Shown: positions 16,396 to 26,218, counted from the stretch's first letter. The stretch is DNA of 46,646 nt from Rhodospirillaceae bacterium (GCA_002721365.1 PBKC01000027.1:1-46646); one strand, 5' to 3'. Numbers and translations are program-made. Notes: generated by a model from the sequence alone, not told the origin.

Positions 16396-16912
16396 CCAGA
16401 ACGGCAACGGCGCCAAGGTCCGCTACATCCACCGGCCCAACACACTGAAGATGAAGGTGGGAGGGGCGCCGGACAGCGAGGCGGGCATGGTCGATCCGGT
16501 CGACCTGGAGCGAGCGAGGAACGCCGTCCGCGAGATGGCGGAAACCTATCCCGCCGAGGTCGAGGGACAGCTTCAGAAGTTGCAGGAATTGTACGAGGCG
16601 GCTGCGTCCGGTTCGGGAAGCGATCGCTACGACGCCCTGGTCGAAATCCGCGACATCGCCCATGAGATTCGGGGGGTCGCCGGGACCTTCGGGTATGCGG
16701 GTTGTGCCAAGTTCGCGACGTCGCTCTTTGATTTCACCCGCTCGCCCGACAGCTTCTCGGATGCCCATGTCATGGTGGTGAAGATTCATGTCGATGCGAT
16801 CCGGGTCCTGCTTCGCGGCGGCCGGTCGGCGGAGACCGGCCCGGAGATCACCGAGCTCACGAATTCCCTGAAGCTGGCGATATCGCGGCTCAGTACCCGT
16901 CGCGGGCGCTGA
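16388..16912 (+). CDS. Histidine phosphotransfer (Hpt) domain protein
   Basis: The protein has 174 residues, begins inside the end of the response regulator gene and is read in another frame. Residues about 45-165 are predicted helical. The motif AHEIRGVAGTFGY matches the Hpt signature (H-x2-K/R-G-x4-G), placing the phospho-histidine at H92. The N-terminal 35 residues look disordered. It would shuttle phosphate between a hybrid kinase and receivers such as its overlapping partner. An ordinary Hpt module is about 110 residues, so the extra N-terminal and linker segments may be contact sites. The Hpt call rests on one motif plus helical character. Confidence 0.75.
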   Translation: MADQNGNGAKVRYIHRPNTLKMKVGGAPDSEAGMVDPVDLERARNAVREMAETYPAEVEGQLQKLQELYEAAASGSGSDRYDALVEIRDIAHEIRGVAGTFGYAGCAKFATSLFDFTRSPDSFSDAHVMVVKIHVDAIRVLLRGGRSAETGPEITELTNSLKLAISRLSTRRGR

Positions 16913-17017
16913 CCCGCCCTGCGCCTGTTTTTGCTTGCCCGGCGGTGCCGCGGGTTGGCATTTTGAGCGCCCGTCGCCGACCCCAAATTTTCTCGAATAG
17001 GAGCATCCGGCAGCACC

Positions 17018-18625
17018 ATGGGCGTTCTGCAAAGTGTGGCCGACATCCGATCGCCGGTATTCCAGCAGAACATGGACGCGATGGCCGCGCTGGTCGAAGA
17101 CCTGCGGACCACGGTGGCGACGGCGGCCGAAGGGGGTGGCGCCAGCGCGCGTGAGCGCCATGTCGGTCGCGGCAAGATGCTGCCGCGGGATCGTATCTAT
17201 GCGCTTCTGGATCCCGGCGCGCCGTTCCTGGAGCTTTCCCAGCTCGCCGGTCACGGCATGTACAACGGCGAGGCGCCGGGCGGCGGGATCGTCACCGGCA
17301 TCGGCCGGGTGTCCGGGCGCGAATGCGTCATCGTCGCCAATGACGCGACGGTCAAGGGCGGGACCTACTACCCGGTCACGGTGAAGAAGCACCTCCGCGC
17401 GCAGGAGATCGCGCTGCAGAACCGGCTGCCCTGCATCTACCTGGTCGATTCCGGCGGCGCCAACCTGCCGAGCCAGGACGAAGTCTTCCCCGACCGCGAC
17501 CATTTCGGGCGCATCTTCTACAATCAGGCCAACATGTCGGCTGAGGGCATCGCCCAGATCGCCGTCGTGATGGGCTCGTGCACCGCGGGCGGCGCCTATG
17601 TTCCGGCGATGGCCGACGAATGCGTCATCGTCCGCAATCAGGGCACCATCTTCCTGGGCGGGCCGCCGCTTGTCAGGGCCGCGACCGGCGAGGTGGTGAC
17701 GGCCGAAGAACTCGGCGGCGCCGAAGTCCATTCCCGGGTTTCCGGCGTCACCGACCACATCGCCCAGAACGACGCCCATGCCCTTGCCATCACCCGGCAC
17801 ATCGTCGCGACCCTCAACCGGACGAAGGCACTGGACGTCCAGACCGCTGAGCCGAAGGCGCCGCTGTTCGATCCGGCGACGATCGCCGGCGTGGTCCCGA
17901 CCGACCTCCGCACCCCCTACGACGTCCGCGAGGTGATCGCCCGGATCGTCGACGGCAGCGCCCTCGACGAGTTCAAGCCGCTCTACGGTCCGACCCTGGT
18001 CACCGGCTTCGCGCGGCTGTTCGGTTATCCGGTCGGCATCGTCGCCAATAACGGCATCCTGTTCTCCGAGTCGGCACAGAAGGGCGCGCATTTCATCGAG
18101 CTGTGCAGCCAGCGCCGGATTCCGCTGATCTTCCTTCAGAACATCACCGGCTTCATGGTCGGCAAGAAGTACGAGTCCGGGGGAATCGCCAAGGACGGCG
18201 CCAAGATGGTGACGGCCGTGGCCTGTGCCCGCGTGCCCAAGCTCACGGTGGTGATCGGCGGCAGTTTCGGGGCCGGCAATTACGGGATGTGCGGGCGGGC
18301 CTATTCGCCGCGCTTCATGTGGATGTGGCCCAATGCCCGAATCTCGGTGATGGGTGGCGAGCAGGCAGCGAGCGTGCTCGCTCAGGTGCGCCGGGATTCG
18401 CTGCAGACGCGTGGCGAGCGCTGGCCGGCGGACGAGGAGGAGCGCTTCAAGGCGCCGATCCGTACGCAGTACGAGACCCAGGGGCATCCGTATTATGCCA
18501 GTGCGCGCCTGTGGGACGACGGCATCATCGATCCCGCCGATACCCGCACCGTTCTCGGCCTGTCGTTGTCGGCAGCTTTGAATGCCCCCATCGAGCCGAC
18601 GCGGTTCGGCGTTTTCAGGATGTAG
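17018..18625 (+). CDS. 3-methylcrotonyl-CoA carboxylase, beta (carboxyltransferase) subunit
   Basis: This 535-residue protein has the expected length for MCC-beta. It carries the crotonase-like carboxyltransferase halves, with [47 protein letters not shown] and the C-terminal [17 protein letters not shown] and [31 protein letters not shown] is what separates MCC from propionyl-CoA carboxylase. It moves CO2 from carboxybiotin on the alpha subunit to 3-methylcrotonyl-CoA in leucine breakdown, in the cytoplasm. It is the first gene of a cluster with the hydratase, queF, the alpha subunit and HMG-CoA lyase. The ribosome site (GGAG, 14 bases before ATG) is poor. Confidence 0.93.
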   Translation: MGVLQSVADIRSPVFQQNMDAMAALVEDLRTTVATAAEGGGASARERHVGRGKMLPRDRIYALLDPGAPFLELSQLAGHGMYNGEAPGGGIVTGIGRVSGRECVIVANDATVKGGTYYPVTVKKHLRAQEIALQNRLPCIYLVDSGGANLPSQDEVFPDRDHFGRIFYNQANMSAEGIAQIAVVMGSCTAGGAYVPAMADECVIVRNQGTIFLGGPPLVRAATGEVVTAEELGGAEVHSRVSGVTDHIAQNDAHALAITRHIVATLNRTKALDVQTAEPKAPLFDPATIAGVVPTDLRTPYDVREVIARIVDGSALDEFKPLYGPTLVTGFARLFGYPVGIVANNGILFSESAQKGAHFIELCSQRRIPLIFLQNITGFMVGKKYESGGIAKDGAKMVTAVACARVPKLTVVIGGSFGAGNYGMCGRAYSPRFMWMWPNARISVMGGEQAASVLAQVRRDSLQTRGERWPADEEERFKAPIRTQYETQGHPYYASARLWDDGIIDPADTRTVLGLSLSAALNAPIEPTRFGVFRM

Positions 18626-18631
18626 TTCGCC

Positions 18632-19429
18632 ATGGCCGACCAGAATCTCTTGCTGTCCGTCGAGGGCGGAATCGCTCGCGTCACCCTGAATCGCCCCGAG
18701 GTTCACAACGCCTTCGACGAAGCGCTGATCGAAGGCATGTTCGACCTGTTCACGGGGCTGGCGGCCGATCGCGACGTGCGCGTGGTGCTGCTCGCCGGCA
18801 ACGGCAAGAGCTTCTCCGCCGGTGCCGACCTCAACTGGATGAAGCGCACCGCCGCTTATGACGAGGTCGAGAACCGGGCCGACGCCCGGCGCCTCGGCGA
18901 GATGCTGCACATCCTTCATTCCATGCCCAAGCCGTCCATTGCCCTGGTTCAGGGGGGGACCTATGGCGGCGGTCTCGGGCTGGTTTCCGCCTGCGACATG
19001 GCGCTTGCGGCCGAGGATGCCGTCTTCGCTCTCACCGAGGTTCGGCTGGGGCTGATCCCCGCTGTCATCAGCCCTTACGTCGTCGCGGCAATCGGGCGCC
19101 GTGCGGCCCATCGCTATTTCCTGACGGGAGAACGGTTCGCCGCCGCCGAGGCCTTGCGGATCGGTCTGGTCCACGATGTCGTTCCCGGCGCGGAGCTGAT
19201 GGATGCCGGCATGCGTCTCGCCGATTCGCTCCTCAAATGTGGCCCTGATGCCGTGGGTGAGGCGAAAAAGCTGATCGCCGCCGTTGCCGACCGTCCGATC
19301 GACGAGGCGGTGATCGCCGATACCGCCGATCGGATCGCCGCCAGGCGGGCCTCGCCCGAAGGCAAGGAGGGGATCGGGGCTTTCCTGGAGAAGCGCAAGC
19401 CGGCTTGGCTCGGTAAAAGCGAGGGATGA
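18632..19429 (+). CDS. Enoyl-CoA hydratase family, probable methylglutaconyl-CoA hydratase
   Basis: The protein has 265 residues with a crotonase fold. [18 protein letters not shown] is the N-terminal signature, [18 protein letters not shown] forms part of the oxyanion hole, and the active-site helix follows [28 protein letters not shown] is typical of the AUH/LiuC group, and its place six bases after MCC-beta supports hydration of 3-methylglutaconyl-CoA to HMG-CoA. The acidic residue expected in [17 protein letters not shown] is present. Translation is probably coupled to the upstream gene. Confidence 0.9.
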   Translation: MADQNLLLSVEGGIARVTLNRPEVHNAFDEALIEGMFDLFTGLAADRDVRVVLLAGNGKSFSAGADLNWMKRTAAYDEVENRADARRLGEMLHILHSMPKPSIALVQGGTYGGGLGLVSACDMALAAEDAVFALTEVRLGLIPAVISPYVVAAIGRRAAHRYFLTGERFAAAEALRIGLVHDVVPGAELMDAGMRLADSLLKCGPDAVGEAKKLIAAVADRPIDEAVIADTADRIAARRASPEGKEGIGAFLEKRKPAWLGKSEG

Positions 19430-19433
19430 ACCG

Positions 19434-19895
19434 GTGGCGTCCGGCCACGAATCGCTGACGCAGCTCGGCGGCAATAGTCGTATCCCGGCTTCGCCCGACG
19501 AGGCGGTGATCGAGAAGGTGCCCAACCGGGCCGGCGACGATGCCTATGTGGTGCGTTTCACCTGCCCCGAGTTCACGGCGCTCTGCCCGTTGACCGGCCA
19601 GCCCGATTTCGCCCATCTGGTGATCGACTATGTTCCGGGGGCGTGGCTGCTCGAGAGCAAGTCGCTCAAACTCTATCTCGCGTCCTATCGGAACCACGGG
19701 TCGTTCCACGAGGACTGCACGATGGCGATCGCCCGACGGGTGGTTGCCGAAATCGCGCCCAGATGGCTGAGGATCGGCGGCTACTGGTATCCGCGCGGAG
19801 GGATTCCGATCGACGTGTTCTATCAGACCGGCGAGCCGCCCGCGGCGGTATGGCTGCCGGATCAGGGCGTGCCGCCCTATCGGGGACGAGGCTGA
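19434..19895 (+). CDS. queF: NADPH-dependent 7-cyano-7-deazaguanine (preQ0) reductase
   Basis: This 153-residue protein matches the short, unimodular QueF type. [14 protein letters not shown] carries the nucleophilic Cys that forms the thioimide with preQ0, and [21 protein letters not shown] is the QueF motif used for NADPH and substrate. It makes preQ1 for queuosine in tRNA. The start is GTG 19434, four bases after the hydratase stop, and its stop meets the carboxylase alpha start with no gap. A tRNA-modification gene inside a leucine-degradation cluster is unexpected. No other queuosine genes are visible. Confidence 0.92.
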   Translation: MASGHESLTQLGGNSRIPASPDEAVIEKVPNRAGDDAYVVRFTCPEFTALCPLTGQPDFAHLVIDYVPGAWLLESKSLKLYLASYRNHGSFHEDCTMAIARRVVAEIAPRWLRIGGYWYPRGGIPIDVFYQTGEPPAAVWLPDQGVPPYRGRG

Positions 19896-21888
19896 ATGTT
19901 CGGCAAGATTCTGATCGCCAACCGGGGCGAGATCGCCTGTCGTGTTATCCGCACCGCCAGGCGCATGGGCATAAGGACGGTCGCCGTCTACTCGGATGCC
20001 GATGCCGAGGCGATGCACGTCCAGGCAGCGGACGAGGCCTATCCGATCGGGCCGGCGCCGGCCGGCGAGAGCTATCTGCGTGGCGACGTGATCATCGAGG
20101 TCGCCCGTAAGGCCGGGGCCGAGGCGGTTCATCCGGGTTATGGCTTCCTGTCGGAGAACGCCGATTTCGCCGAGGCCTGCACCAATGCCGGGCTGGTGTT
20201 CATCGGCCCGCCCAGGGATGCCATCCGCGCCATGGGCTCCAAGAGCGAGGCCAAGGCGATCATGGAGCGCGCCGGCGTGCCGACGGTGCCCGGCTATCAC
20301 CAGCACAATCTCGACCTGAAGCTGCTCGCGAACGAAGCGCGGCGAACCGGCTTCCCCGTCATTATCAAGGCGGGTGGCCGGCGGCGGCGGGCGCGGCATG
20401 CGCATCGTCCGGCGCGAGCTCGACCTCGCCGACATGATCAAGGCGGCGCGGCGCGAGGCGGCATCGGCGTTCGGCGACGACCGCATCATCATGGAGAAAT
20501 ATCTCCGCCAGCCGCGTCATATCGAGGTCCAGGTGTTCCTCGACAACGCGGGGGAGGGCGTCTACCTGTTCGAGCGCGACTGCTCGATCCAGCGCCGCCA
20601 CCAGAAGATCGTCGAGGAGGCGCCGGCGCCACGGCTGGACGACGAGAAGCGCGCCGCGTTCGGCGATACGGCGTTGCAGGCGGCCAAGGCGATCGGCTAT
20701 GTCGGCGCCGGCACGGTCGAGTTCATCGTCGACGCCGCCGGCAATTTCTACTTCATGGAGATGAATACCCGTCTCCAGGTCGAGCATCCGGTGACCGAGT
20801 TCATCACCGGCCACGACCTCGTCGAATGGCAGATCCGGGTCGCTGCCGGCGAACCGCTCCCGGCCCGTCAGGATGATCTCTCGATCAACGGCCATGCCAT
20901 TGAGGCGCGGATCTACGCCGAAGACCCGGACCGTCAGTTCACGCCTTCGGTCGGCCGGATCGTCCATATGCGCATGCCGGCGGAGACGGACGGCGTTCGA
21001 GTCGATACCGGCGTTCGCGAAGGTGACGCCGTCAGCCCCTATTACGACCCGATGATCGCCAAACTGGTGGTCTGGGATGTCGATCGCGCCGCGGCCGTGC
21101 GCCGGATGCGGAGCGCGCTCGACGAATGCCAGATCGTCGGCGTGCGCACCAATATCGCCTTTCTGTCGGCGGTGGTCCGTCATGGCAACTTTGCCAGCGG
21201 AGAGATCGACACCGGGTTCGTCGACCGCTTTCGGGAAGAGCTGCTGCCGGAGCCGACGCCGGTGTCCGATCGCGTGCTGGCGCTCGCGGGTCTCGATATT
21301 CTGCTTCGGCGCGAGGACGCGCGGCGGCGGACGGCGGAGGCTACCGGCGATCCGTATTCGCCCTGGCATGCCGCCAATGCGTGGCGCCTGAACGGAGCCG
21401 CCATCGAGACTCTGCATTTCCTGGACGGCGAGACGGCGATCGCGGTGTCCGTCCGTCATACGGGGTCCGGTTACGAATTCGGTCTTCCCGGCGGCGCCAT
21501 GACGGTGTCGGGCCGGCGCGGCGACGACCTTGTCGCTGATCTGGATGGTGTCAAGCTCGGCGCCAATGTGGTTCCTCACGGTGATGCGCTGACGGTGCAT
21601 CTGCAGGGGGTGGCGCGCCGGCTGACCGTGGTCGATCCGCTGGCGGTCGAGGATCTGGCGGAAAGCGCCGACGGCCGAATGACCGCACCGATGCCGGGCA
21701 AGGTGACCCAGGTCTCCGTCGAGGACGGCGCCGTGGTGAAACGCGGCGCGCCGCTGCTGGTTCTGGAGGCGATGAAGATGGAACACACCATCGCAGCGCC
21801 GGCCGACGGGAAGGTCGAGAAGGTGAACTTCGGCGTCGGCGACTGGGTCGAGGAAGGAAGCGTCCTCGTCGCCTTCGCCGCCGACTGA
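19896..21888 (+). pseudogene. 3-methylcrotonyl-CoA carboxylase, alpha (biotin carboxylase/BCCP) subunit, frameshifted
   Basis: Two overlapping frames together encode one biotin-dependent carboxylase of about 663 residues. The first (from ATG 19896) begins [21 protein letters not shown] and is correct to GFPVIIKA; the second resumes at [15 protein letters not shown] and runs to 21888. Dropping one G from the GGG at 20372-20374 restores the usual [16 protein letters not shown], the ATP-grasp glycine loop. The rest looks intact: [23 protein letters not shown], and the biotinyl site EAMKMEH near the end. If the extra base is real, leucine breakdown through this enzyme is blocked unless another copy exists. 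A homopolymer sequencing error is at least as likely. Confidence 0.88.
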
Positions 21889-21952
21889 AGGGCGAAAGGG
21901 ACTGGCGAAGCTTCAGGTTCTTGCTCGAGTATCTTCAATAGATACGGAGTCG

Positions 21953-22076
21953 TCGTCCTCCGGCTCGACCGGAGGACCTACCGCATTCGAAGCGCCGCCC
22001 CCGGTCCGGTATCGTCAGGTCTACGGCGCAAACCGGCAGCGCCGTTCGTAGGTCCTCCGGTCGAGCCGGAGGACGA
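21953..22076. repeat. Inverted pair of 29-base palindromic repeats (REP-like)
   Basis: The 29 bases at 21953-21981 occur as an exact reverse complement at 22048-22076, separated by 66 bases. Each copy is a hairpin with 9-bp arms (GTCCTCCGG/CCGGAGGAC) and a 5-nt loop. The pair fills the gap between carboxylase alpha and HMG-CoA lyase and resembles REP doublets. It may end transcription or protect the 3' end of the upstream mRNA. A weaker relative is at 11781-11806. Confidence 0.75.
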
Positions 22077-22136
22077 TGAAAAATCGAGACAAGATGGCGC
22101 GGGCGGGTGGTGGCGAAACGGGAAAGGGACTGACCC

Positions 22137-23051
22137 ATGGGCATGCCGGACAAGGTGACGATCGTCGAGGTGGGGCCGCGCGACGGTCTGCAGAACGAGC
22201 CGGAGTTCGTTCCGACCGAGACCAAGATCGATCTCACCGACCGTCTGTCGGCGACCGGGCTTTCGGTGATCGAGACGACCGCGTTCGTCTCGCCCAAATG
22301 GGTGCCGCAGATGGCCGACGCCGCCGAAGTGATGGCGGGGATCAAGCGGCGGCCGGGCGTCAGCTACCCCGTCCTCGCTCCCAACCTCAAAGGCTTCGAG
22401 GCGGCGCTCGCCGCTGGTGCCGATACGGTGGCGATCTTCGCCGCGGCGTCCGAGACCTTTTCGCGGAAGAACACCAACTGCTCGATCGAGGAAAGCTATA
22501 CCCGATTCGAGCCTGTGATCGCGGCTGCCAAGGAAGCCGGGATCCGCGTCCGCGGCTATGTGTCCTGCGTTCTCGGCTGCCCCTATGAGGGCGATATCGC
22601 GCCGGCCGCCGTTGCCGCGGTGACGAAGCGCCTCTACGAGATGGGCTGCTACGAGGTCTCGCTGGGCGACACCGTCGGCTATGGGACGCCGACCAAGGCG
22701 CGGGCGATGATCGAGGCCGCCGCTGCCGAAGTGCCGGTGGCGCATCTCGCGGCCCATTTCCACGATACGTACGGTCAGGCGCTTGCCAACATCCTCGCCG
22801 TGCTCGACCTCGGGGTGGCGGTGGTCGACACCGCCGTCGGTGGGCTGGGCGGCTGTCCCTACGCCAAGGGAGCCAAGGGTAATGTCGCGACCGAGGACGT
22901 CCTCTACATGCTGCACGGGATGGGGATCGAGACGGGGGTCGACCTGGAGGCCGTCAGTGACGCGGCCTGGTTCATCGCCGGCGTTCTCGGCCGTCGGCCG
23001 AACAGCCGCGTCTCACAGGCGCTGGGCGCGAAGCGCGGCCTCGCCGCCTGA
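22137..23051 (+). CDS. Hydroxymethylglutaryl-CoA lyase
   Basis: The protein has 304 residues, the usual length, with a TIM barrel. [13 protein letters not shown] holds the metal- and substrate-binding Arg/Asp near the start, [11 protein letters not shown] and [12 protein letters not shown] supply the two metal-ligand histidines, and [15 protein letters not shown] carries the signature loop Cys. It splits HMG-CoA into acetyl-CoA and acetoacetate, the last step of leucine breakdown, in the cytoplasm. The gene follows the carboxylase alpha gene after 248 bases of palindromic repeats, so it may be expressed at a different level from the others. Confidence 0.94.
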   Translation: MGMPDKVTIVEVGPRDGLQNEPEFVPTETKIDLTDRLSATGLSVIETTAFVSPKWVPQMADAAEVMAGIKRRPGVSYPVLAPNLKGFEAALAAGADTVAIFAAASETFSRKNTNCSIEESYTRFEPVIAAAKEAGIRVRGYVSCVLGCPYEGDIAPAAVAAVTKRLYEMGCYEVSLGDTVGYGTPTKARAMIEAAAAEVPVAHLAAHFHDTYGQALANILAVLDLGVAVVDTAVGGLGGCPYAKGAKGNVATEDVLYMLHGMGIETGVDLEAVSDAAWFIAGVLGRRPNSRVSQALGAKRGLAA

Positions 23052-23109
23052 GACTCGCGCCGCGCATGGTTGACTCGGACTCCGCTGGTCCGGCCCGGCC
23101 GACTCCGTC

Positions 23110-24489
23110 GTGAGCGCGCGGTTGTTGCCGCGGGCGGTGGCCGGGACGGCCGCTGTCGCTGCCATCCTCCTGCTGGCCCTTCACCCCTTCGGCATGCCGC
23201 CCGAGGCCGGTCGGGCGGCCGCCGTGTCGCTGGCGGCGGTCGGGCTGTGGGCTTCGGGACTGGTCCCGGGGCACATCACGGCGCTGCTGTTCTTCCTTCT
23301 CGGGATGCTGTTGGCGGTGGCCCCCGCTTCGGTGGTGTTCTCGGGTTTCCATTCCGCCGCCCTGTGGCTGGTGTTCGGCGGGCTTATCCTCGGCGCCGGA
23401 ATCCGCGAAACAGGCTTGGGCGAGCGTCTCGCCCGCAGCATCGCCGGGCGTTTTGACGGCGCCTATTGGCGGGTGGCTGCCGGCATGGTGGCGATGGGGC
23501 TGGCGCTTGCCTTCCTGATGCCTTCGACCATGGGGCGGGTGGTGCTGCTGCTGCCGGTGGTTCTGTCGCTCGCGGACGTGCTGGGCTACGAAGCCGGCAG
23601 TCGCGGGCGGACCGGCATGGTCATCGCGGTCGCGATGGGGACGTTCATTCCCGCTTTCTCGATCCTGCCGGCGAACGTGCCCAACGTCGTTCTGGCCGGT
23701 GCGCTCGAGTCCCTCTATGGCGTGCCGCCGGTCTATGGCAGCTATCTGCTGCTGCATTTCCCGGTCGTCGGGGTGATGAAGGCGGTGGCGATCGTTCTCG
23801 TCGTCTGGCTGCTGTTTCGCGATCGGCCGACCAAACAGGCCGTCATGCCGTCGGCGGGATCGATGTCCTGGTCTGAACGCAGGCTGGCCGTGATCCTGGC
23901 GGTCGCCGTGGGACTTTGGGTCACGGACTTCCTGCACCATATCTCGCCGGCCTGGATCTCCCTTGGGGCGGGCCTCTTCTGCCTGCTGCCGCGGATCGGG
24001 GTGCTGTCGGTCGCGGCCTTCGACAGCAAGGTCAACTATCCCTCGATGCTCTATGTCGCCGGGATCGTCAGCCTGGGCGCCGTCGTCGCCGAGAGCGGGC
24101 TGGGCGATATCCTGGCGGAAGGTCTTCTCTCGGCGACGGCGGTGGCGCCCGGCGAGACTGTCCACAACTTCATCGCCCTTACCGCCGCCAACGCGGTGAT
24201 CGGACTGGCGACGACGCTGCCCGGCATCCCGGCGGTGATGACCCCGCTCGCCGAGAATATCGCTACCGCTACCGGTCTGCCGCTGATGACCGTGGTGATG
24301 ATCGAGGTGCTGGGCTATTCGTCCGTCATCCTGCCCTACCAGGCCCCGCCCTTGGTGGTGGCGGTACAGCTTGGTGGGGTCACCATGGCGGACATGACAC
24401 GGGCCGTGCTGGCGCTGCTGTTGGTGACCGTCTTTCTGCTGCTTCCCCTCGACTTCCTGTGGTGGCGGGCGATGGGGTATTTGCCGTAG
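23110..24489 (+). CDS. SLC13/DASS-family anion transporter
   Basis: The 459-residue protein is highly hydrophobic with about 11-12 predicted membrane helices. MPSTMGRVVLLLPVV fits the Ser-Asn/Thr-type substrate loop of the family, and VMIEVLGYSSVILPYQAPPLVV its C-terminal counterpart. Family members take up di- or tricarboxylates or sulfate with sodium. Sulfate or carboxylate cannot be told apart here. The start is GTG 23110, with no clear ribosome site. It is the first of a run of plus-strand genes with no obvious pathway link to HMG-CoA lyase just upstream. Confidence 0.82.
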   Translation: MSARLLPRAVAGTAAVAAILLLALHPFGMPPEAGRAAAVSLAAVGLWASGLVPGHITALLFFLLGMLLAVAPASVVFSGFHSAALWLVFGGLILGAGIRETGLGERLARSIAGRFDGAYWRVAAGMVAMGLALAFLMPSTMGRVVLLLPVVLSLADVLGYEAGSRGRTGMVIAVAMGTFIPAFSILPANVPNVVLAGALESLYGVPPVYGSYLLLHFPVVGVMKAVAIVLVVWLLFRDRPTKQAVMPSAGSMSWSERRLAVILAVAVGLWVTDFLHHISPAWISLGAGLFCLLPRIGVLSVAAFDSKVNYPSMLYVAGIVSLGAVVAESGLGDILAEGLLSATAVAPGETVHNFIALTAANAVIGLATTLPGIPAVMTPLAENIATATGLPLMTVVMIEVLGYSSVILPYQAPPLVVAVQLGGVTMADMTRAVLALLLVTVFLLLPLDFLWWRAMGYLP

Positions 24490-24500
24490 CCTTCGAACCC

Positions 24501-24926
24501 ATGACCGTCCATCTCATCAAGCTCTGCGTCGGGATCGACAGCGTCGATCAGCTTCGCGAGGAACAGGCGCGGCGACTCGATGCGTTGCGACGGCAGGGCC
24601 GCGAACCCGTCCTCATTCACTGGACCCGCCATGCGCCGCACCGAGCCGAAGAGGTGTTGGACGGGGGCTCTCTCTACTGGGTGATCCACGGCGCGGTCGC
24701 GGCGCGTCAGCCGCTTCTGGGCATCGAGCGGCGGGATGGCGTCGAGGGCGAGAAGCGCTGTGCGCTGATCCTTTCGCCTGAGCTCATCGAGACGGTGCCC
24801 GTTCACTGGCGGCCGTTCCAGGGCTGGCGCTACCTCGATCCCGTCGAGGCGCCGCCCGATCTCAGGGAACATGACGACATGCCGCCGGAGATGGCGCGCG
24901 ATCTCCGTCTTCTCGGACTGATCTGA
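24501..24926 (+). CDS. DUF1489 family protein (alphaproteobacterial, function unknown)
   Basis: The 141-residue protein starts at ATG 24501. MTVHLIKLCVGIDSVDQL, DGGSLYWVIHGAVAARQPLL and RPFQGWRYLDPVEAPPDL match my recollection of DUF1489, a conserved family known from Alphaproteobacteria without an assigned role. It is cytoplasmic, with no signal or membrane segment. It lies 11 bases after the transporter stop and 12 before the metallopeptidase-like gene, so it is probably co-transcribed with one or both. No ribosome site is evident. Confidence 0.82.
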   Translation: MTVHLIKLCVGIDSVDQLREEQARRLDALRRQGREPVLIHWTRHAPHRAEEVLDGGSLYWVIHGAVAARQPLLGIERRDGVEGEKRCALILSPELIETVPVHWRPFQGWRYLDPVEAPPDLREHDDMPPEMARDLRLLGLI

Positions 24927-24938
24927 GGGGAGGACGGG

Positions 24939-26054
24939 ATGAACGCAGTTGCATTGCCGTCTGCCGACGGTGGCTGTCGCATGGGCCCTCCGTCCGAGCG
25001 GCTCGGCGAGGCTGCATGGGGACCGTTGCTTCTTCTTCCGGCGTTGTTGACCATCCTGGCCGGCCCGGCGGGGGCCTCGTCCGAGTCCGCCGTCACCAAT
25101 TTCGCCTTCTGGAACGACTACCCCCTCGACCGCCCGCTCGAGGAGCGCGTCTACGCCGCGCCGCCCGAGCTGATCGCCTATCTGGTCGCGGACAACATCA
25201 AGGGCGGTTACGACGAGCGGCCGTGCGCCGCCGCGCCCGATGACGCCTTCCTCGCCGACATGCGCGGGGCGATCGCCGAACTGCCGACGGCCGTCAAGCG
25301 CCTCGTCGGGCGCCGGCTGGTGGGGGTGTTCCCGGTCGATGACCTGGGCAGCACCGCCTATGCCGAGCTGATCCGCGATGCCGGGGGCAAGGCGGTGGCG
25401 GCGTTCCTGGCGCTCGACGTCGGCGTGATCGACACCCCCGCCAACACCTGGGCGACGTGGCGGGCGAACACGCCCTTCCTGCCGAGGAATCGCTGGGGCG
25501 TCCGGGTGACGATCGAGACAGAAGCGGACGACACCCGCCGGAACGCCATGCAGTACATCATGATGCACGAGTTCGGCCATGTCGCCGCCGTCGGCACCGA
25601 CATTCACCCGCCCTGGGACCGGCCGTTCACCGATGGGCCCGAGGCCTTGTGCGCCCGCTACGCCTTTCCCTGCCTGTCCTGGACGGTGGATGGCGAAGGG
25701 CACTACCGCAGCCTGTTCGAGGAGTCGTTCCCGTTGCGCGCCGAGGTGCGGTTCTACAAGGGACCGGCGGAGCGCCTGCCGATCGAGGATGCGCCGGCGA
25801 TCTACGCCGACCTGGACGAGACGAACTTCGTCTCGCTTTACGGCGCCACCACGCCCTATGAGGACTTCGCCGAGACCCTGGTCTCCTATGTCCACACCCA
25901 GATGCTGAAACGGCCCTACAGGGTCGACGTGGTGGCGGACGGTGAGGTCGCGCAGGTGCTCTCTTCCTGCTGGGATACCGGCCGTTGCGACTCCAAACGC
26001 GCCTATCTGGAAGAACTGCTGGGCAGGTTCGAGGACCCGGAAGGCGGGCGTTAG
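24939..26054 (+). CDS. Secreted putative zinc metallopeptidase (HEFGH motif), unassigned family
   Basis: The 371-residue protein follows a clear GGGGAGG site. Residues about 27-47 form a hydrophobic signal (WGPLLLLPALLTILAG..AGA), so it is exported; ATG 24981 is a shorter alternative start. IMMHEFGHV places a classic HExxH zinc site at H210/E211/H214. About 95 residues on, YEDFAETLVSYV offers E308 or E312 as third ligand, as in gluzincins with an E-D-F-A-E helix such as the lethal-factor-like group. Cysteines at 344 and 350 may form a disulfide. I do not recognise the family as a whole and no substrate is implied. Protease activity is inferred from the motifs only. Confidence 0.75.
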   Translation: MNAVALPSADGGCRMGPPSERLGEAAWGPLLLLPALLTILAGPAGASSESAVTNFAFWNDYPLDRPLEERVYAAPPELIAYLVADNIKGGYDERPCAAAPDDAFLADMRGAIAELPTAVKRLVGRRLVGVFPVDDLGSTAYAELIRDAGGKAVAAFLALDVGVIDTPANTWATWRANTPFLPRNRWGVRVTIETEADDTRRNAMQYIMMHEFGHVAAVGTDIHPPWDRPFTDGPEALCARYAFPCLSWTVDGEGHYRSLFEESFPLRAEVRFYKGPAERLPIEDAPAIYADLDETNFVSLYGATTPYEDFAETLVSYVHTQMLKRPYRVDVVADGEVAQVLSSCWDTGRCDSKRAYLEELLGRFEDPEGGR

Positions 26055-26067
26055 ACCCTCCGACAAT

Positions 26068-26218
26068 CGTCGTTCCCGCGCAGGCGGGAACCCAGAAGGC
26101 GGACACGACTCTCGCCGTCTGAGCTTTGGCATCTGGATGCCCGCCTCCGCGGGCATGACGTAGACATTGGCCTGTGCCGGCCGCTGGATCGCCACGGCCC
26201 TTCGGGCCTCGCGATGAC
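26068..26218. repeat. Cluster of three intergenic palindromic repeats
   Basis: Three hairpins follow each other: 26072-26091 (GTTCCCGC/GCGGGAAC), 26137-26156 (ATGCCCGC/GCGGGCAT) and 26188-26215 (ATCGC..GCGAT with GGCCC/GGGCC inside). The first two are bracketed by CCCAGA and TCTGGA, a layout seen in MITE-like intergenic repeats of many proteobacteria. They occupy most of the gap between the metallopeptidase-like and PPOX genes. Confidence 0.7.

Noticed and set aside
16307..19525. 1072-residue open frame on the minus strand
   Set aside because: It runs opposite the Hpt, MCC-beta and hydratase genes, which have clear motifs. Long antisense frames are expected at this GC content, and the translation shows no domain.
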